In this document: in pieces, positions 25,652 through 32,901 of the stretch
Position numbering within the stretch: the stretch's first letter is position 1
Layout of the letters: each line of letters opens with the position of its first letter
Assembly: GCF_013215345.1 (NCBI RefSeq)
Contig: NZ_JABSOV010000042.1
Location: forward strand, 1-32,901
From: Colwellia sp.
Lineage (GTDB): Bacteria; Pseudomonadota; Gammaproteobacteria; Enterobacterales; Alteromonadaceae
Direction: 5' to 3'
DNA length: 32,901 nucleotides
Notes under the pieces: generated by a model
Told to the model about the DNA's origin: nothing
What the model saw: the letters and a program-made list of their open reading frames with translations, nothing else
Database searches by the model: none
Program-made: the position numbers and the translations under genes

Positions 25652-26071
25652 ATGTGGCACCAAACTGAAATAACATTGCACTCTCGGAAGCGCGGCTTTC
25701 ATCTAATTACCGATGAAATCCTAAGCCAGCTACCGGAACTAAATCACATTAGTTGTGGCATTCTGCACATTTTTATCAAACATAGCTGGGCTTCCATTAC
25801 CCTCAATGAAAATGCCGACCCGACGGTGCGCGCAGATATGGAAGCACACTTTAATCACTTTGTCCCAGAGCGAGCGCCATATTACCAGCATACCTATGAA
25901 GGTGACGATGATATGCCAGCCCATATTAAGGCAAGCCTATTAGGTAATAGTTTAAGTTTACCCATTACTAATGGGCAATTGAATATAGGGATTTGGCAAG
26001 GTATTTATCTTGGTGAACATAGGAACCATGCAGGCAGCCGCACGATTGTAGTAACAATTAATGGCGAGTAA
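25652..26071 (+). CDS. yjbQ: YjbQ family protein (UPF0047)
   Basis: A 139-residue member of the UPF0047/YjbQ family. E. coli YjbQ has weak thiamine-phosphate synthase activity, and the family's physiological role is unclear. Family motifs are visible: GFHLITDEI, ISCGILHIFIKHSWASITLN with the conserved His and Ser, ENADPTVRADMEAHFNHF, the YEGDDDMPAHIKASLLG stretch, and the C-terminal GIWQGIYLGEHRN with conserved Gln, Glu and His. It appears complete. It is the last plus-strand gene before convergent dnaB, with two palindromes in between. Confidence 0.92.
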   Translation: MWHQTEITLHSRKRGFHLITDEILSQLPELNHISCGILHIFIKHSWASITLNENADPTVRADMEAHFNHFVPERAPYYQHTYEGDDDMPAHIKASLLGNSLSLPITNGQLNIGIWQGIYLGEHRNHAGSRTIVVTINGE

Positions 26072-26085
26072 ATTTCATTACCGCC

Positions 26086-26110
26086 ATTCCCGAAGTTACT
26101 CATCGGGAAT
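26086..26110. terminator. Palindrome after yjbQ, REP-like or terminator
   Basis: ATTCCCGA (26086-26093) pairs with TCGGGAAT (26103-26110) over a 9-nt loop, then CTATTCTTTA follows. It could end the yjbQ transcript. The ATTCCC...GGGAAT shape is also common in dispersed REP-like repeats. Confidence 0.45.
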
Positions 26111-26159
26111 CTATTCTTTATGGACCTATTGATTAGAAAGATAAGGAATTAAAAGCTGG

Positions 26160-26184
26160 ATCCCCGACAAAACAATTCGGGGAT
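26160..26184. repeat. Second REP-like palindrome before dnaB's 3' end
   Basis: ATCCCCGA (26160-26167) pairs with TCGGGGAT (26177-26184) over 9 nt, flanked by CTGG and GACG. It resembles the first palindrome 50 bp away, with one more C·G. The pair of similar palindromes in one intergenic region is typical of REP-type sequences. Confidence 0.45.
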
Positions 26185-26212
26185 GACGACTGTTTGGTTA
26201 GTATTTAAAAAT

Positions 26213-26236
26213 CTAACTATCTAACTATCTAACTAT
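26213..26236. repeat. Three tandem copies of CTAACTAT
   Basis: Three perfect, abutting 8-bp copies. It is a short microsatellite-like tract in the yjbQ-dnaB gap, outside any coding frame. Copy number may vary between strains. Confidence 0.8.
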
Positions 26237-26281
26237 CATTAATAGTTTTCAGCTTTAAGTTGTACTGTTCAAGTTAAAGGA

Positions 26282-26318
26282 AGAAGCACGGAGTTGACGT
26301 TAGTCAATGAGTACTTCT
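26282..26318 (-). terminator. Candidate dnaB terminator hairpin
   Basis: AGAAGCAC (26282-26289) pairs with GTACTTCT (26311-26318), and inside TTGAC pairs with GTCAA (26294-26307). One outer pair is U·G in minus-strand RNA and C·A in plus-strand RNA, so the minus strand is favoured. Only TCCTTT follows, not a full U-tract. Confidence 0.45.
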
Positions 26319-26363
26319 GACGCATAAATTGAGCAATACAACGACAAGGTGAATACTATTCGG

Positions 26364-27782
26364 CTAGTCTTCTTCTAAAACATGCGGTCCGGCGTAGTTG
26401 TCGAAGCGCGAGTACTTACCTTGGAAGGTTAACGGCACACGACCAATTGGCCCGTTACGTTGCTTACCAATAATAATTTCTGCCATGCCTTTAAATTCAC
26501 TATCATCGTTATAAACCTCATCACGGTAAATGAACATGATTAAATCGGCATCTTGCTCAATTGAACCCGACTCACGTAAATCAGAGTTAATTGGGCGTTT
26601 ATCAGAGCGTTGCTCCAAGCCACGGTTTAACTGAGAAAGCGCAACTACAGGCACTTTTAACTCTTTCGCTAAGGCTTTCAATGAACGAGAGATTTCAGCA
26701 ATTTCCAAGGTACGATTATCAGAAAATTGCGGTGCGCGCATTAGCTGCAAATAATCAATCATGATCATAGAGATACCGCCGTGATCGCGGTGAATCCTAC
26801 GTGCCCTGGCTCGTAATTCTGTCGGTGTTAACCCAGAAGCATCATCAATGAACATTTTACCTTTTTCCATCAACAAACCCATGGTCGATGATAATCGTGC
26901 CCAATCTTCATCTTCTAGTTGACCGGTACGGATTTTAGTTTGATCGATTCGTCCTAACGAGGCCAGCATACGCATCATGATTTGGTCCGCGGGCATCTCT
27001 AGACTAAAAATAAGTGCTGGGTGTTCCTGTGTCATCGCCGCATGCTCGGCCAAGTTCATGGCAAAAGTGGTTTTCCCCATGGAAGGACGTGCGGCAATAA
27101 TAATAAGATCAGACTTTTGCAGCCCAGCCGTCATTTTATCTAAATCAGCATAACCACTGGGAACGCCGGTAACACCACCCGAAGGTGTTGAACAAAGCTT
27201 TTCAATGCGATCAACAGTTTTTTCTAACACTGAATTTAAGCTTTCAGGGCCTTGTGATTTACTGGCACGCTTTTCAGCGATAGCGAAAACTTTGGTTTCA
27301 GCGAAATCGAGTAACTCTGCGCTGCTACGTCCTTGGGTATCATAACCCGCTTCGGCGATTTCATTAGCAACACTAATCATTTCACGAGTAACGGCTCGTT
27401 CACGGACAATATCCGCATAAGCAGTGATGTTAGCGGCACTAGGGGTATTCTTCATCATCTCTGCGAGATAAACAAAACCGCCGGCATCCTCTAGTTTTTG
27501 ATCATTTTCTAAGGCTTCAGAGAGAGTAATTAAATCAACCGGTTCGCCTAGTTCAATTAAGGCACCAATTGTTTCAAATATAAGGCGATGAGAGCGACTA
27601 TAAAAATCATCGGCAACCGCTTTTTCTGCCACGCGATCCCAGGTTTCATTATCAAGTAACAAACCACCAAGTACCGACTGTTCAGCCTCTAACGAGTGCG
27701 GTGGTACTTTTAACTCATCAATTTGTTTATCTCTAATAAATTGCCGTTCTTTCGCAAATTTACGTGGCTTTTTTTCGGCCAT
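26364..27782 (-). CDS. dnaB: Replicative DNA helicase DnaB
   Basis: The ring hexameric 5'-3' helicase of the replication fork. The 472-residue product matches E. coli (471). The N-terminal primase-binding domain begins around PPHSLEAEQSVLGGLLLD, and the RecA-like domain has Walker A RPSMGKT (232-238), SLEMPADQIMMRM, Walker B MIMIDYLQLM and the SQLNRGLEQR arginine-finger segment, then SDLRESGSIEQDADLIMFIYR. It appears intact with no intein. The gene stands apart from rplI and alr, its frequent neighbours elsewhere. The DUF4097 gene lies upstream on the same strand, 169 bp away. Confidence 0.97.
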   Translation of the reverse strand: MAEKKPRKFAKERQFIRDKQIDELKVPPHSLEAEQSVLGGLLLDNETWDRVAEKAVADDFYSRSHRLIFETIGALIELGEPVDLITLSEALENDQKLEDAGGFVYLAEMMKNTPSAANITAYADIVRERAVTREMISVANEIAEAGYDTQGRSSAELLDFAETKVFAIAEKRASKSQGPESLNSVLEKTVDRIEKLCSTPSGGVTGVPSGYADLDKMTAGLQKSDLIIIAARPSMGKTTFAMNLAEHAAMTQEHPALIFSLEMPADQIMMRMLASLGRIDQTKIRTGQLEDEDWARLSSTMGLLMEKGKMFIDDASGLTPTELRARARRIHRDHGGISMIMIDYLQLMRAPQFSDNRTLEIAEISRSLKALAKELKVPVVALSQLNRGLEQRSDKRPINSDLRESGSIEQDADLIMFIYRDEVYNDDSEFKGMAEIIIGKQRNGPIGRVPLTFQGKYSRFDNYAGPHVLEED

Positions 27783-27834
27783 TACCTTAACCCTACTCTG
27801 CTACATCACTATACTCGCGCTTGTCTTAATGCCG

Positions 27835-27853
27835 GTTTTAACTAAGTTAAAAC
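27835..27853. promoter_or_regulatory. 8-bp perfect inverted repeat upstream of dnaB
   Basis: GTTTTAAC (27835-27842) and GTTAAAAC (27846-27853) are perfect complements separated by TAA, 52 bp before the dnaB start. It may be an operator or a leader hairpin; AT-rich composition makes such repeats less significant. Confidence 0.3.
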
Positions 27854-27951
27854 AGCAACCACGAGTATCTAAAAAAGGAGTGCTAATGTAGCAGAATTTG
27901 CCTTATGGGAATATACAATTTTTGCTAAAAAATGCTTAATGAGAAAATAGA

Positions 27952-28917
27952 TTATTTGCTACTTACCGCTACATTACCGTTAACGGTTGACACTCTGACT
28001 AAGGCGCTGCCATTAACCGTTTGAAAATTTAACTTAGCGCCAGGTCCATACTCAGCGTGCTCAGTTTTATCCTGGGTAATATTGTTGTCTATGTCACCGC
28101 CAACACTCGATTTAAGACTAAAATCAGCATCTATGCCTTTTTGGAAGGTGAACGCTAAGTCACCACTTACCGTGGAAGCTTTTAGTAAGGCTTTTTCAGC
28201 TAAGGTTAGCTTGGCCTGTAAATCACCACTGACGGTTCGGATACGTAGTTCAATAACTTCAGCTAAATTAAGCTCACTATTACCGGAAACATTGTTAAAA
28301 AATACTTCTTTGGCTTGGCTGTTAATATCAACTTCACCACTCACCGATCTTATTTCTAACCGTCCGGTAGAGTTACTATCGTTAATATCGCCACTGACCG
28401 CAGCTAACGAGACTTTACCGGATAAATCATGACTATTGATATTGCCACTAATACTACTGAGTTCAACACTTTGACTGATGTTTTTCGCCAAAATATCGCC
28501 ACTTACCGTTTTAACTTCTACGCCTCCATGTAAGTTTGATATATGAATATCGCTAGAAATACTTGCAGACTTCATCCTGATGTTTTTGGGCATAAACACG
28601 GTTATTTTTGAACCATCCGCGCGCCAATTGTCCATTCGGGGGTATTCAACCTTGATGAGTACTTGCGCACCTTTCTGCTCAAAAATAAGTTTTTCGGCAT
28701 CATCATCTAAAGTACCGGTAACGGATATTTTATCTTTATCCCAACCAACCACATTAATAAAGCCACTATGATTACTGATAGAAACATTGGTAACATTGTC
28801 GCTCGGTAAGCTTTGTGTAATCTCAATGGCGGCAAGTGTTTGACCACTTAACATTAGACAAACCGTCACTGTGATGATATTGGCATATTGTTGTATTTTT
28901 CTTGTTAGTTTGTTCAT
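27952..28917 (-). CDS. DUF4097 beta-strand-repeat protein (putative adhesin/envelope protein)
   Basis: The 321-residue product has a signal peptide (about residues 1-29, ending QTLAA) and then a DUF4097 repeat domain. Short beta strands recur with SGDI, VSGDL or SGEV at each turn: VSGDI, ISGNI, VSGDI, VSGEV, VSGNS, VSGDL, VSGDL, VGGDI. The repeats fit a right-handed beta-solenoid. Family members occur next to ECF sigma and anti-sigma genes in many bacteria; their role is not established. No catalytic motif is visible, and no sorting signal. It is the third gene behind an ECF sigma factor and a probable anti-sigma factor, 99 bp after the latter. Confidence 0.88.
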   Translation of the reverse strand: MNKLTRKIQQYANIITVTVCLMLSGQTLAAIEITQSLPSDNVTNVSISNHSGFINVVGWDKDKISVTGTLDDDAEKLIFEQKGAQVLIKVEYPRMDNWRADGSKITVFMPKNIRMKSASISSDIHISNLHGGVEVKTVSGDILAKNISQSVELSSISGNINSHDLSGKVSLAAVSGDINDSNSTGRLEIRSVSGEVDINSQAKEVFFNNVSGNSELNLAEVIELRIRTVSGDLQAKLTLAEKALLKASTVSGDLAFTFQKGIDADFSLKSSVGGDIDNNITQDKTEHAEYGPGAKLNFQTVNGSALVRVSTVNGNVAVSSK

Positions 28918-29016
28918 GAAAACCTCTTCTTTTATATACTTTTCACTGTGTTTAGCTAGCGCTAATTTTTTGTTAACTTGCTCTTTGTTAACTTTGCCTG
29001 TAACGACAAAACCTAG

Positions 29017-29622
29017 CTAAATCACTTGATATTGGCGATATAATTGTTGTAATAACTTCAGCTCTTGTTGCTGAGTAAAATCTAATAAATTCAATAAGTC
29101 GGCATTATTATTATCCGTTAACAGTGCTTTTCTTATTGATGCTCTGGCATCCGCTAATTGCGTTAATTCTTTTTGCATCGCTACTGGCAATCTATCCACC
29201 GTGGGTTGACCGTAACTTGCCAGCAATGTTTGTTTTTGTAGCTTAAAATTTTGCTGCATAAAGTTGACCAGCTGCCCTGGTGTCGGGCTAGTTTTCTGCT
29301 GATTTTGCACCATTACCGGAACACTTTGTTCAACTGTCGAGGGTGAGAAAGTAAACCAAGACATCAGCATTACCATGGCAATAGACGCTGCCCACGCACT
29401 GGGAACAAAAACATTACTTTGCTTATCGCCTAAACTTACTTGGATTTTATGGTTAAGCGCACGTTCGATACCCGGCCATAAATCTCTTTCCGGTGACATT
29501 TCATTAGCTAAATTGGCCACTTGCTCATTCAGTTTTTTATCTGAAATCAGCTTATCTATAGGTAGCTGCCCTTGATGCTCATGACCTTGATTTAAGTGCT
29601 TTTGAGGTACTTGCTTATTCAT
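29017..29622 (-). CDS. Probable membrane anti-sigma factor
   Basis: A 201-residue protein with a polar N-terminal domain (about 1-70, containing ERDLWPGIERAL), one membrane helix (about 74-93, in AWAASIAMVMLMSW) and a periplasmic part ending in helical LLDFTQQQELKLLQQLYRQY. The layout and its 8-bp overlap with the sigma gene support an anti-sigma role, holding the sigma factor at the membrane. The zinc-binding HisX3CysX2Cys motif of ZAS anti-sigmas is absent: the protein has no cysteine. A different membrane regulator is possible. Translation is probably coupled to the sigma gene. Confidence 0.7.
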   Translation of the reverse strand: MNKQVPQKHLNQGHEHQGQLPIDKLISDKKLNEQVANLANEMSPERDLWPGIERALNHKIQVSLGDKQSNVFVPSAWAASIAMVMLMSWFTFSPSTVEQSVPVMVQNQQKTSPTPGQLVNFMQQNFKLQKQTLLASYGQPTVDRLPVAMQKELTQLADARASIRKALLTDNNNADLLNLLDFTQQQELKLLQQLYRQYQVI

Positions 29623-30277
29623 GACTTAATTCCTCCTCAACCGATATAAAATCATTAGTCGTTAATGATTCCTTTAATAAATTTCTCGCCCTGTGGTATT
29701 GCGACTTACTTGAACCAACCGCCATTTTCAACATTTTGGCTATTTCCTCATGGCGGTAACCTTCAACAGCAAACAAAACAAAAACTAAACGGGCCCGTTC
29801 GGGTAAGCGAGCAATGTGTCGATCTAACATCATTAAGGTAGAATCATCCGTTAGGTGGACACTTGCCTCGACTACATTTTGTGCTTGCTCTTCAATACTA
29901 AAAACCCGCTGCAGCCAATTTTTATTTTTACGTAAATGCCCCAGTACTACATTGGTGGCAACACTATGCAGCCAGGTACTAAACTTACTTTCGCCGCGAA
30001 AATTATTAATTTTTTGCCATAACACTACAAATACTTCCTGACAGACATCTTCAGCGCTGTCTTTATCTGCCAGCATACGCCAGCACAAGGCATAAATTGA
30101 CTTATGGTGTTTTTCATAGAGTCGATAAAAAGCACTTTGACAGCCTTGTTTGGCTTGTGCTATCCACGCCTGCTCACCATCAATGTTGCTGGATTGCTGA
30201 GCTTTATTAGCGCTAAATAGTCCCTGGCCGTCGATGACTTTTTTATGGTGTTTATCTGCTGTTGTTTGGCTATCCAA
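29615..30277 (-). CDS. ECF RNA polymerase sigma factor
   Basis: The 220-residue product has the two ECF domains. Region 2 (about 45-120) reads SAFYRLYEKHHKSIYALCWR, SAEDVCQEVFVVLWQKI and GESKFSTWLHSVATN. Region 4 (about 155-205) has LPERARLVFVLFAVEGYRHE and the helix-turn-helix EEIAKMLKMAVGSSKSQYHRARN. A polar N-terminal tail of about 40 residues precedes region 2, longer than usual. It overlaps the anti-sigma gene by 8 bp. ECF factors of this kind are normally held inactive by the adjacent membrane protein and released by an envelope signal; the signal here is unknown. It is likely to activate its own operon. Confidence 0.93.
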   Translation of the reverse strand: MDSQTTADKHHKKVIDGQGLFSANKAQQSSNIDGEQAWIAQAKQGCQSAFYRLYEKHHKSIYALCWRMLADKDSAEDVCQEVFVVLWQKINNFRGESKFSTWLHSVATNVVLGHLRKNKNWLQRVFSIEEQAQNVVEASVHLTDDSTLMMLDRHIARLPERARLVFVLFAVEGYRHEEIAKMLKMAVGSSKSQYHRARNLLKESLTTNDFISVEEELSHE

Positions 30278-30317
30278 GTGCTAAAGCCTCTGACTGGTTC
30301 AAAATAACTATCCAAAG

Positions 30318-30364
30318 TTAATATATAAAATTAATATCTAAATTTAATGTCTAAACTAATGTCC
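30318..30364. repeat. Degenerate 13-bp tandem repeats upstream of the ECF sigma gene
   Basis: Units TTAATATATAAAA (30318-30330), TTAATATCTAAAT (30331-30343) and TTAATGTCTAAAC (30344-30356), then a partial TAATGTCC. They lie 41-87 bp before the sigma start codon, in its leader or promoter. Repeated regulator sites and simple AT-rich duplication are both possible. Confidence 0.55.
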
Positions 30365-30631
30365 GCTATTAACTAAGATACCGAACAACATAAAAAGGTT
30401 TAAAGAGTATTTAATAAATTAGCTTAATAAAAATAAATTTATAAAGCTGAAAAAGACTAAGTGAAAATTATCCAGCTAAAATACACCTTGCAACATCTTG
30501 TTACCCTTTGCTAAGCCTGCTTAGTTACTTTAACTAAAATCATGTGTAAATTAGCATAAGCAAGCTGAACCTTGGATAAGCAATATTACACAACAAAGCT
30601 ATTTTAACCGCTATCAGCGTTATTTCTACTA

Positions 30632-30649
30632 CCAATAGCCCGCTATTGG
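30632..30649. repeat. 8-bp inverted repeat in the ECF-metalloprotease gap
   Basis: CCAATAGC and GCTATTGG are perfect complements with CC between. It lies 159 bp upstream of the metalloprotease start. It has no T-tract. Function unknown. Confidence 0.4.
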
Positions 30650-30807
30650 CTAGGTAAAAATGCCTTGATAAGGACTAAACTATCATCATTGTGTATAACG
30701 TGTAATTTACTATTTAAATTTCATAGTGTTAAAAAATTCATTATCCAAAGTTCAGGTTAAGTATTTTAAAAATATAACAATAACAACCGTCCCATAAGGA
30801 AATTCCA

Positions 30808-32901
30808 ATGAAATTAACCAGTCTAGCAATAGCACTTACTCTTGCGTTAAGCGCCAATCAGGTTGCTTTTGCCGCAGATGATAAAAAATCAAAATCGAAG
30901 AAGAAAGACCAAACCATTGAGCAAATGATTGAAAATAAAACCGCGACCTTAGGTTTGTTTGATTTTTATCAAGATAAAAAGACTGGCGAAACGTTAATGT
31001 TGTTGGATGAAAGCCAGTTGGACACCCCTTTTTTACATTTTGCCCAAACCGTTGATGGCCTTGCCGATGCTGGACATTTCCGTGGTGGTTACCGTGGTGA
31101 AAAAATCATTGAATTTAGACGTTACTTTGACCGTGTCGACATAGTCACCAAAACCTCTCGCTATCAATTTGATGAAAACAACCCGATTAGCCGTGCTAAA
31201 GATGCCAATATAAGTGAAGCGGTATTAGCCAGTTTGAAGATTGAAAAAGTAGAAAATGGCCAAATTGCTTTAAAAGTCGATAAACTATTCTTAAGTGAAG
31301 CACTGCATAAAGTTTCTCCTTGGGCACGTGTTGATGATAAAAAAGCTAAAAAGCGCTTTAAAGTAGGCAAGTTAAATAGTAAAAAATCACGCATCCTAAG
31401 CAAACGCGCTTACGATAATAATGTTGATATTGTTGTCGATTATGTTTTCAATAATCCTAACCCAAGTGTTTATGGCTCTAAAGCCGTTTCGGATCCGCGT
31501 TCAGTATCAATTAAGTTGCAACACTCTTTTATAGAGCTACCTAAAGAAGAATTTACCCCACGCTACCAAGATGCCCGTATTGGTTACTTTGGTCGTCAAT
31601 ATACTCAAATGACCTCAAGTAGCTGGGCACCTTATAAAGATGTCATGAATCGTTGGAACCTGGTAAAAAAAGATCCAAGCGCTGCGGTATCAGAGCCAGT
31701 TGAGCCAATTGTTTGGTGGATTGAAAATACTACACCACTCGAATGGCGTGACACCATTCGCGAGGCGGTATTAGCGTGGAACTCCTCTTTTGAAAAAGCA
31801 GGCTTTAAAAATGCTCTACAAGTTAAAATTCAGCCAGATGATGCCACTTGGCAAGCAGGGGATCTAAATTACAATGTACTGCGTTGGACCTCATCACCAC
31901 AACCGCGCTTTGGTGGTTACGGGCCATCTTTAGCCAACCCATTAACGGGTCAGCTGCTAGGTGCTGATATCATGCTTGAATTTATCTTTATGAAAAACCG
32001 CTGGATATATAACAGCTTATATAGTCAAGGCGCAGCTAGTGTTGGTTTTAATAATTTAGAGCAAATAAATCAAGGGCCAAGCTCAGCAAGCGCATTAAAT
32101 TGCAGTGCTGGTCATGAATTGCAACAAGGCTTGTTACTTAGCCAAGCGATGTCCAATGGTAATGACATAGAAAATAAAGCCGTACTAAAAGAAGGCTTAC
32201 GTCATTTGGTACTACATGAAGTAGGCCATACCCTAGGTTTAAATCACAATATGAAAGCCTCAATTTTGTGGGATGAAAAAGAAATTCACGATAAATCACT
32301 TACTCAAGGCGCATTAACTGGCTCAGTAATGGATTACTCTCCCATTAACGTTTCTCCTAAAGGCACTGCCCAAGGTGATTACTTTCAAACAGAGCCTGGT
32401 CTATATGATGATTGGGCCATCGAATATGGCTATTCAATTGCTCTTGATGACTCAGAGCAAGAAGCCGAGCGTTTAGCAAAAATATTGGCGCGCTCTAGTG
32501 AAAAAGGCTTAGCTTTTGGTAATGATGCTGATGATATGCGTGCTCCTGGTCGTCATATAGATCCACGTATAATGACCGGTGATTTATCATCTAACCCTGT
32601 CGCTTACGCAAGCGAGCGAATGACTTTAATTCAAGGTTTATTGAGCGAGTTAAAAGATAAAGCACTCGTTGATGGACAGTCCCATCAGCAGTTATTAATT
32701 TCAGCCAATTCACTGTTTGGTCAATACCGACGTCAAGCTGAGGTGATTTCTCGCCAAATAGGTGGTGTTTATGTTGAGCGTAACGTAGTTGATAGTAGCC
32801 AAACACAAAGTCTACCTTATACACCTGTACCAAAAGAGAAACAACAAGCAGCTATGCAAGCACTAACTAGCTTTGTTTTTGCTGGTGATGCCCTAGCAGA
32901 C
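30808..32901 (+). CDS. Secreted zinc-dependent metalloprotease (DUF5117/DUF4953-type), 3' end beyond window
   Basis: An open frame of 698 codons that runs off the right edge. It starts at an ATG with AAGGA 7 bases before it. The signal peptide covers about residues 1-22 (ending QVAFA), followed by a Lys-rich stretch. The extended zinc motif HEVGHTLGLNH is at residues 470-480 (HExxHxxGxxH), and the Met-turn SVMDYSP follows about 35 residues later, so it is a metzincin-like peptidase with catalytic Glu471. The N-terminal third resembles the DUF5117 region of large periplasmic or outer-membrane-associated proteases. Family members are 800-1000 residues, so perhaps 100-300 are missing. The substrate is unknown. 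Confidence 0.9.
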   Translation, partial: MKLTSLAIALTLALSANQVAFAADDKKSKSKKKDQTIEQMIENKTATLGLFDFYQDKKTGETLMLLDESQLDTPFLHFAQTVDGLADAGHFRGGYRGEKIIEFRRYFDRVDIVTKTSRYQFDENNPISRAKDANISEAVLASLKIEKVENGQIALKVDKLFLSEALHKVSPWARVDDKKAKKRFKVGKLNSKKSRILSKRAYDNNVDIVVDYVFNNPNPSVYGSKAVSDPRSVSIKLQHSFIELPKEEFTPRYQDARIGYFGRQYTQMTSSSWAPYKDVMNRWNLVKKDPSAAVSEPVEPIVWWIENTTPLEWRDTIREAVLAWNSSFEKAGFKNALQVKIQPDDATWQAGDLNYNVLRWTSSPQPRFGGYGPSLANPLTGQLLGADIMLEFIFMKNRWIYNSLYSQGAASVGFNNLEQINQGPSSASALNCSAGHELQQGLLLSQAMSNGNDIENKAVLKEGLRHLVLHEVGHTLGLNHNMKASILWDEKEIHDKSLTQGALTGSVMDYSPINVSPKGTAQGDYFQTEPGLYDDWAIEYGYSIALDDSEQEAERLAKILARSSEKGLAFGNDADDMRAPGRHIDPRIMTGDLSSNPVAYASERMTLIQGLLSELKDKALVDGQSHQQLLISANSLFGQYRRQAEVISRQIGGVYVERNVVDSSQTQSLPYTPVPKEKQQAAMQALTSFVFAGDALAD

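Larger units (their letters stand above)
30278..30807. other. 530-bp divergent intergenic region, ECF sigma to metalloprotease
   Basis: No open frame of note and no RNA gene recognised. It holds degenerate 13-bp tandem repeats at 30318-30364 next to the sigma gene and a hairpin CCAATAGC/GCTATTGG (30632-30649). The remainder is AT-rich and must contain both divergent promoters, which I could not place confidently. Confidence 0.6.

Noticed and set aside
26213..26236. CTAACTAT tandem copies as a CRISPR-like array
   Set aside because: The units abut without spacers and are only 8 bp.
28970..28994. Direct repeat TTGTTAACTT twice with 15-bp period between the anti-sigma and DUF4097 genes
   Set aside because: Only two short AT-rich copies; too weak to call an operator.

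Overview
The window looks like a chromosomal segment of an AT-rich marine gammaproteobacterium, most likely Colwellia or a close relative in the Alteromonadales. This rests on AT-rich codon use, protein sequences close to the enterobacterial, vibrio and Shewanella versions, and gene blocks typical of gammaproteobacteria. No database search was possible, so the genus is an inference. Most of the window is core genome. I found no CRISPR array, defence cluster, transposase or rRNA.

Layout: (1) The left edge holds the N-terminal end of a P4-type tyrosine integrase, 165 bp past the 3' end of a tRNA-Ile2(CAU) gene, so a genomic island probably starts here and extends left. (2) 610-1227 encodes an outer-membrane beta-barrel. 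(3) 1338-6022, minus strand, is the macromolecular-synthesis block rpsU-yqeY-dnaG-rpoD, with a terminator between yqeY and dnaG and a strong one after rpoD. Divergent from it is tsaD, followed by plsY (minus), folB-folK and uppP. (4) 10115-15642 holds cnoX, zapE, zapG and the envelope protease pair degQ-degS. (5) 15841-19017 is a minus-strand operon ccoG-srkA-dsbA. (6) 19181-21903 holds a small hypothetical gene and the histidine-degradation genes hutG and hutF, with a HutC-like operator before hutG. (7) 22203-26071 is a plus-strand run of short units: a peroxiredoxin-glutaredoxin fusion, a VF530 protein, purU, a VOC protein and yjbQ, separated by intergenic regions rich in inverted repeats. 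(8) 26364-30277, minus strand, has dnaB and, upstream of it, an ECF sigma factor, a probable anti-sigma factor and a DUF4097 protein. (9) From 30808 a large secreted zinc metalloprotease runs off the right edge.

How the genes work together: the rpsU-rpoD block ties translation, replication priming and transcription initiation. degQ, degS, dsbA, srkA and cnoX serve envelope and protein quality control. hutF and hutG are the last two steps of the histidine route that ends in glutamate plus formate. The ECF sigma, anti-sigma and DUF4097 genes form a compact, probably self-regulated envelope-response unit of unknown stimulus.

The least explained items are non-coding: a roughly 225-bp nested inverted-repeat element at 23023-23245, a 19-bp perfect inverted repeat with a competing arm at 25422-25488, a 32-bp palindrome at 24680-24711, heptamer repeats at the integrase promoter, and 13-bp tandem repeats upstream of the ECF sigma gene. 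I see no clear evidence of a wholly new multi-gene system.
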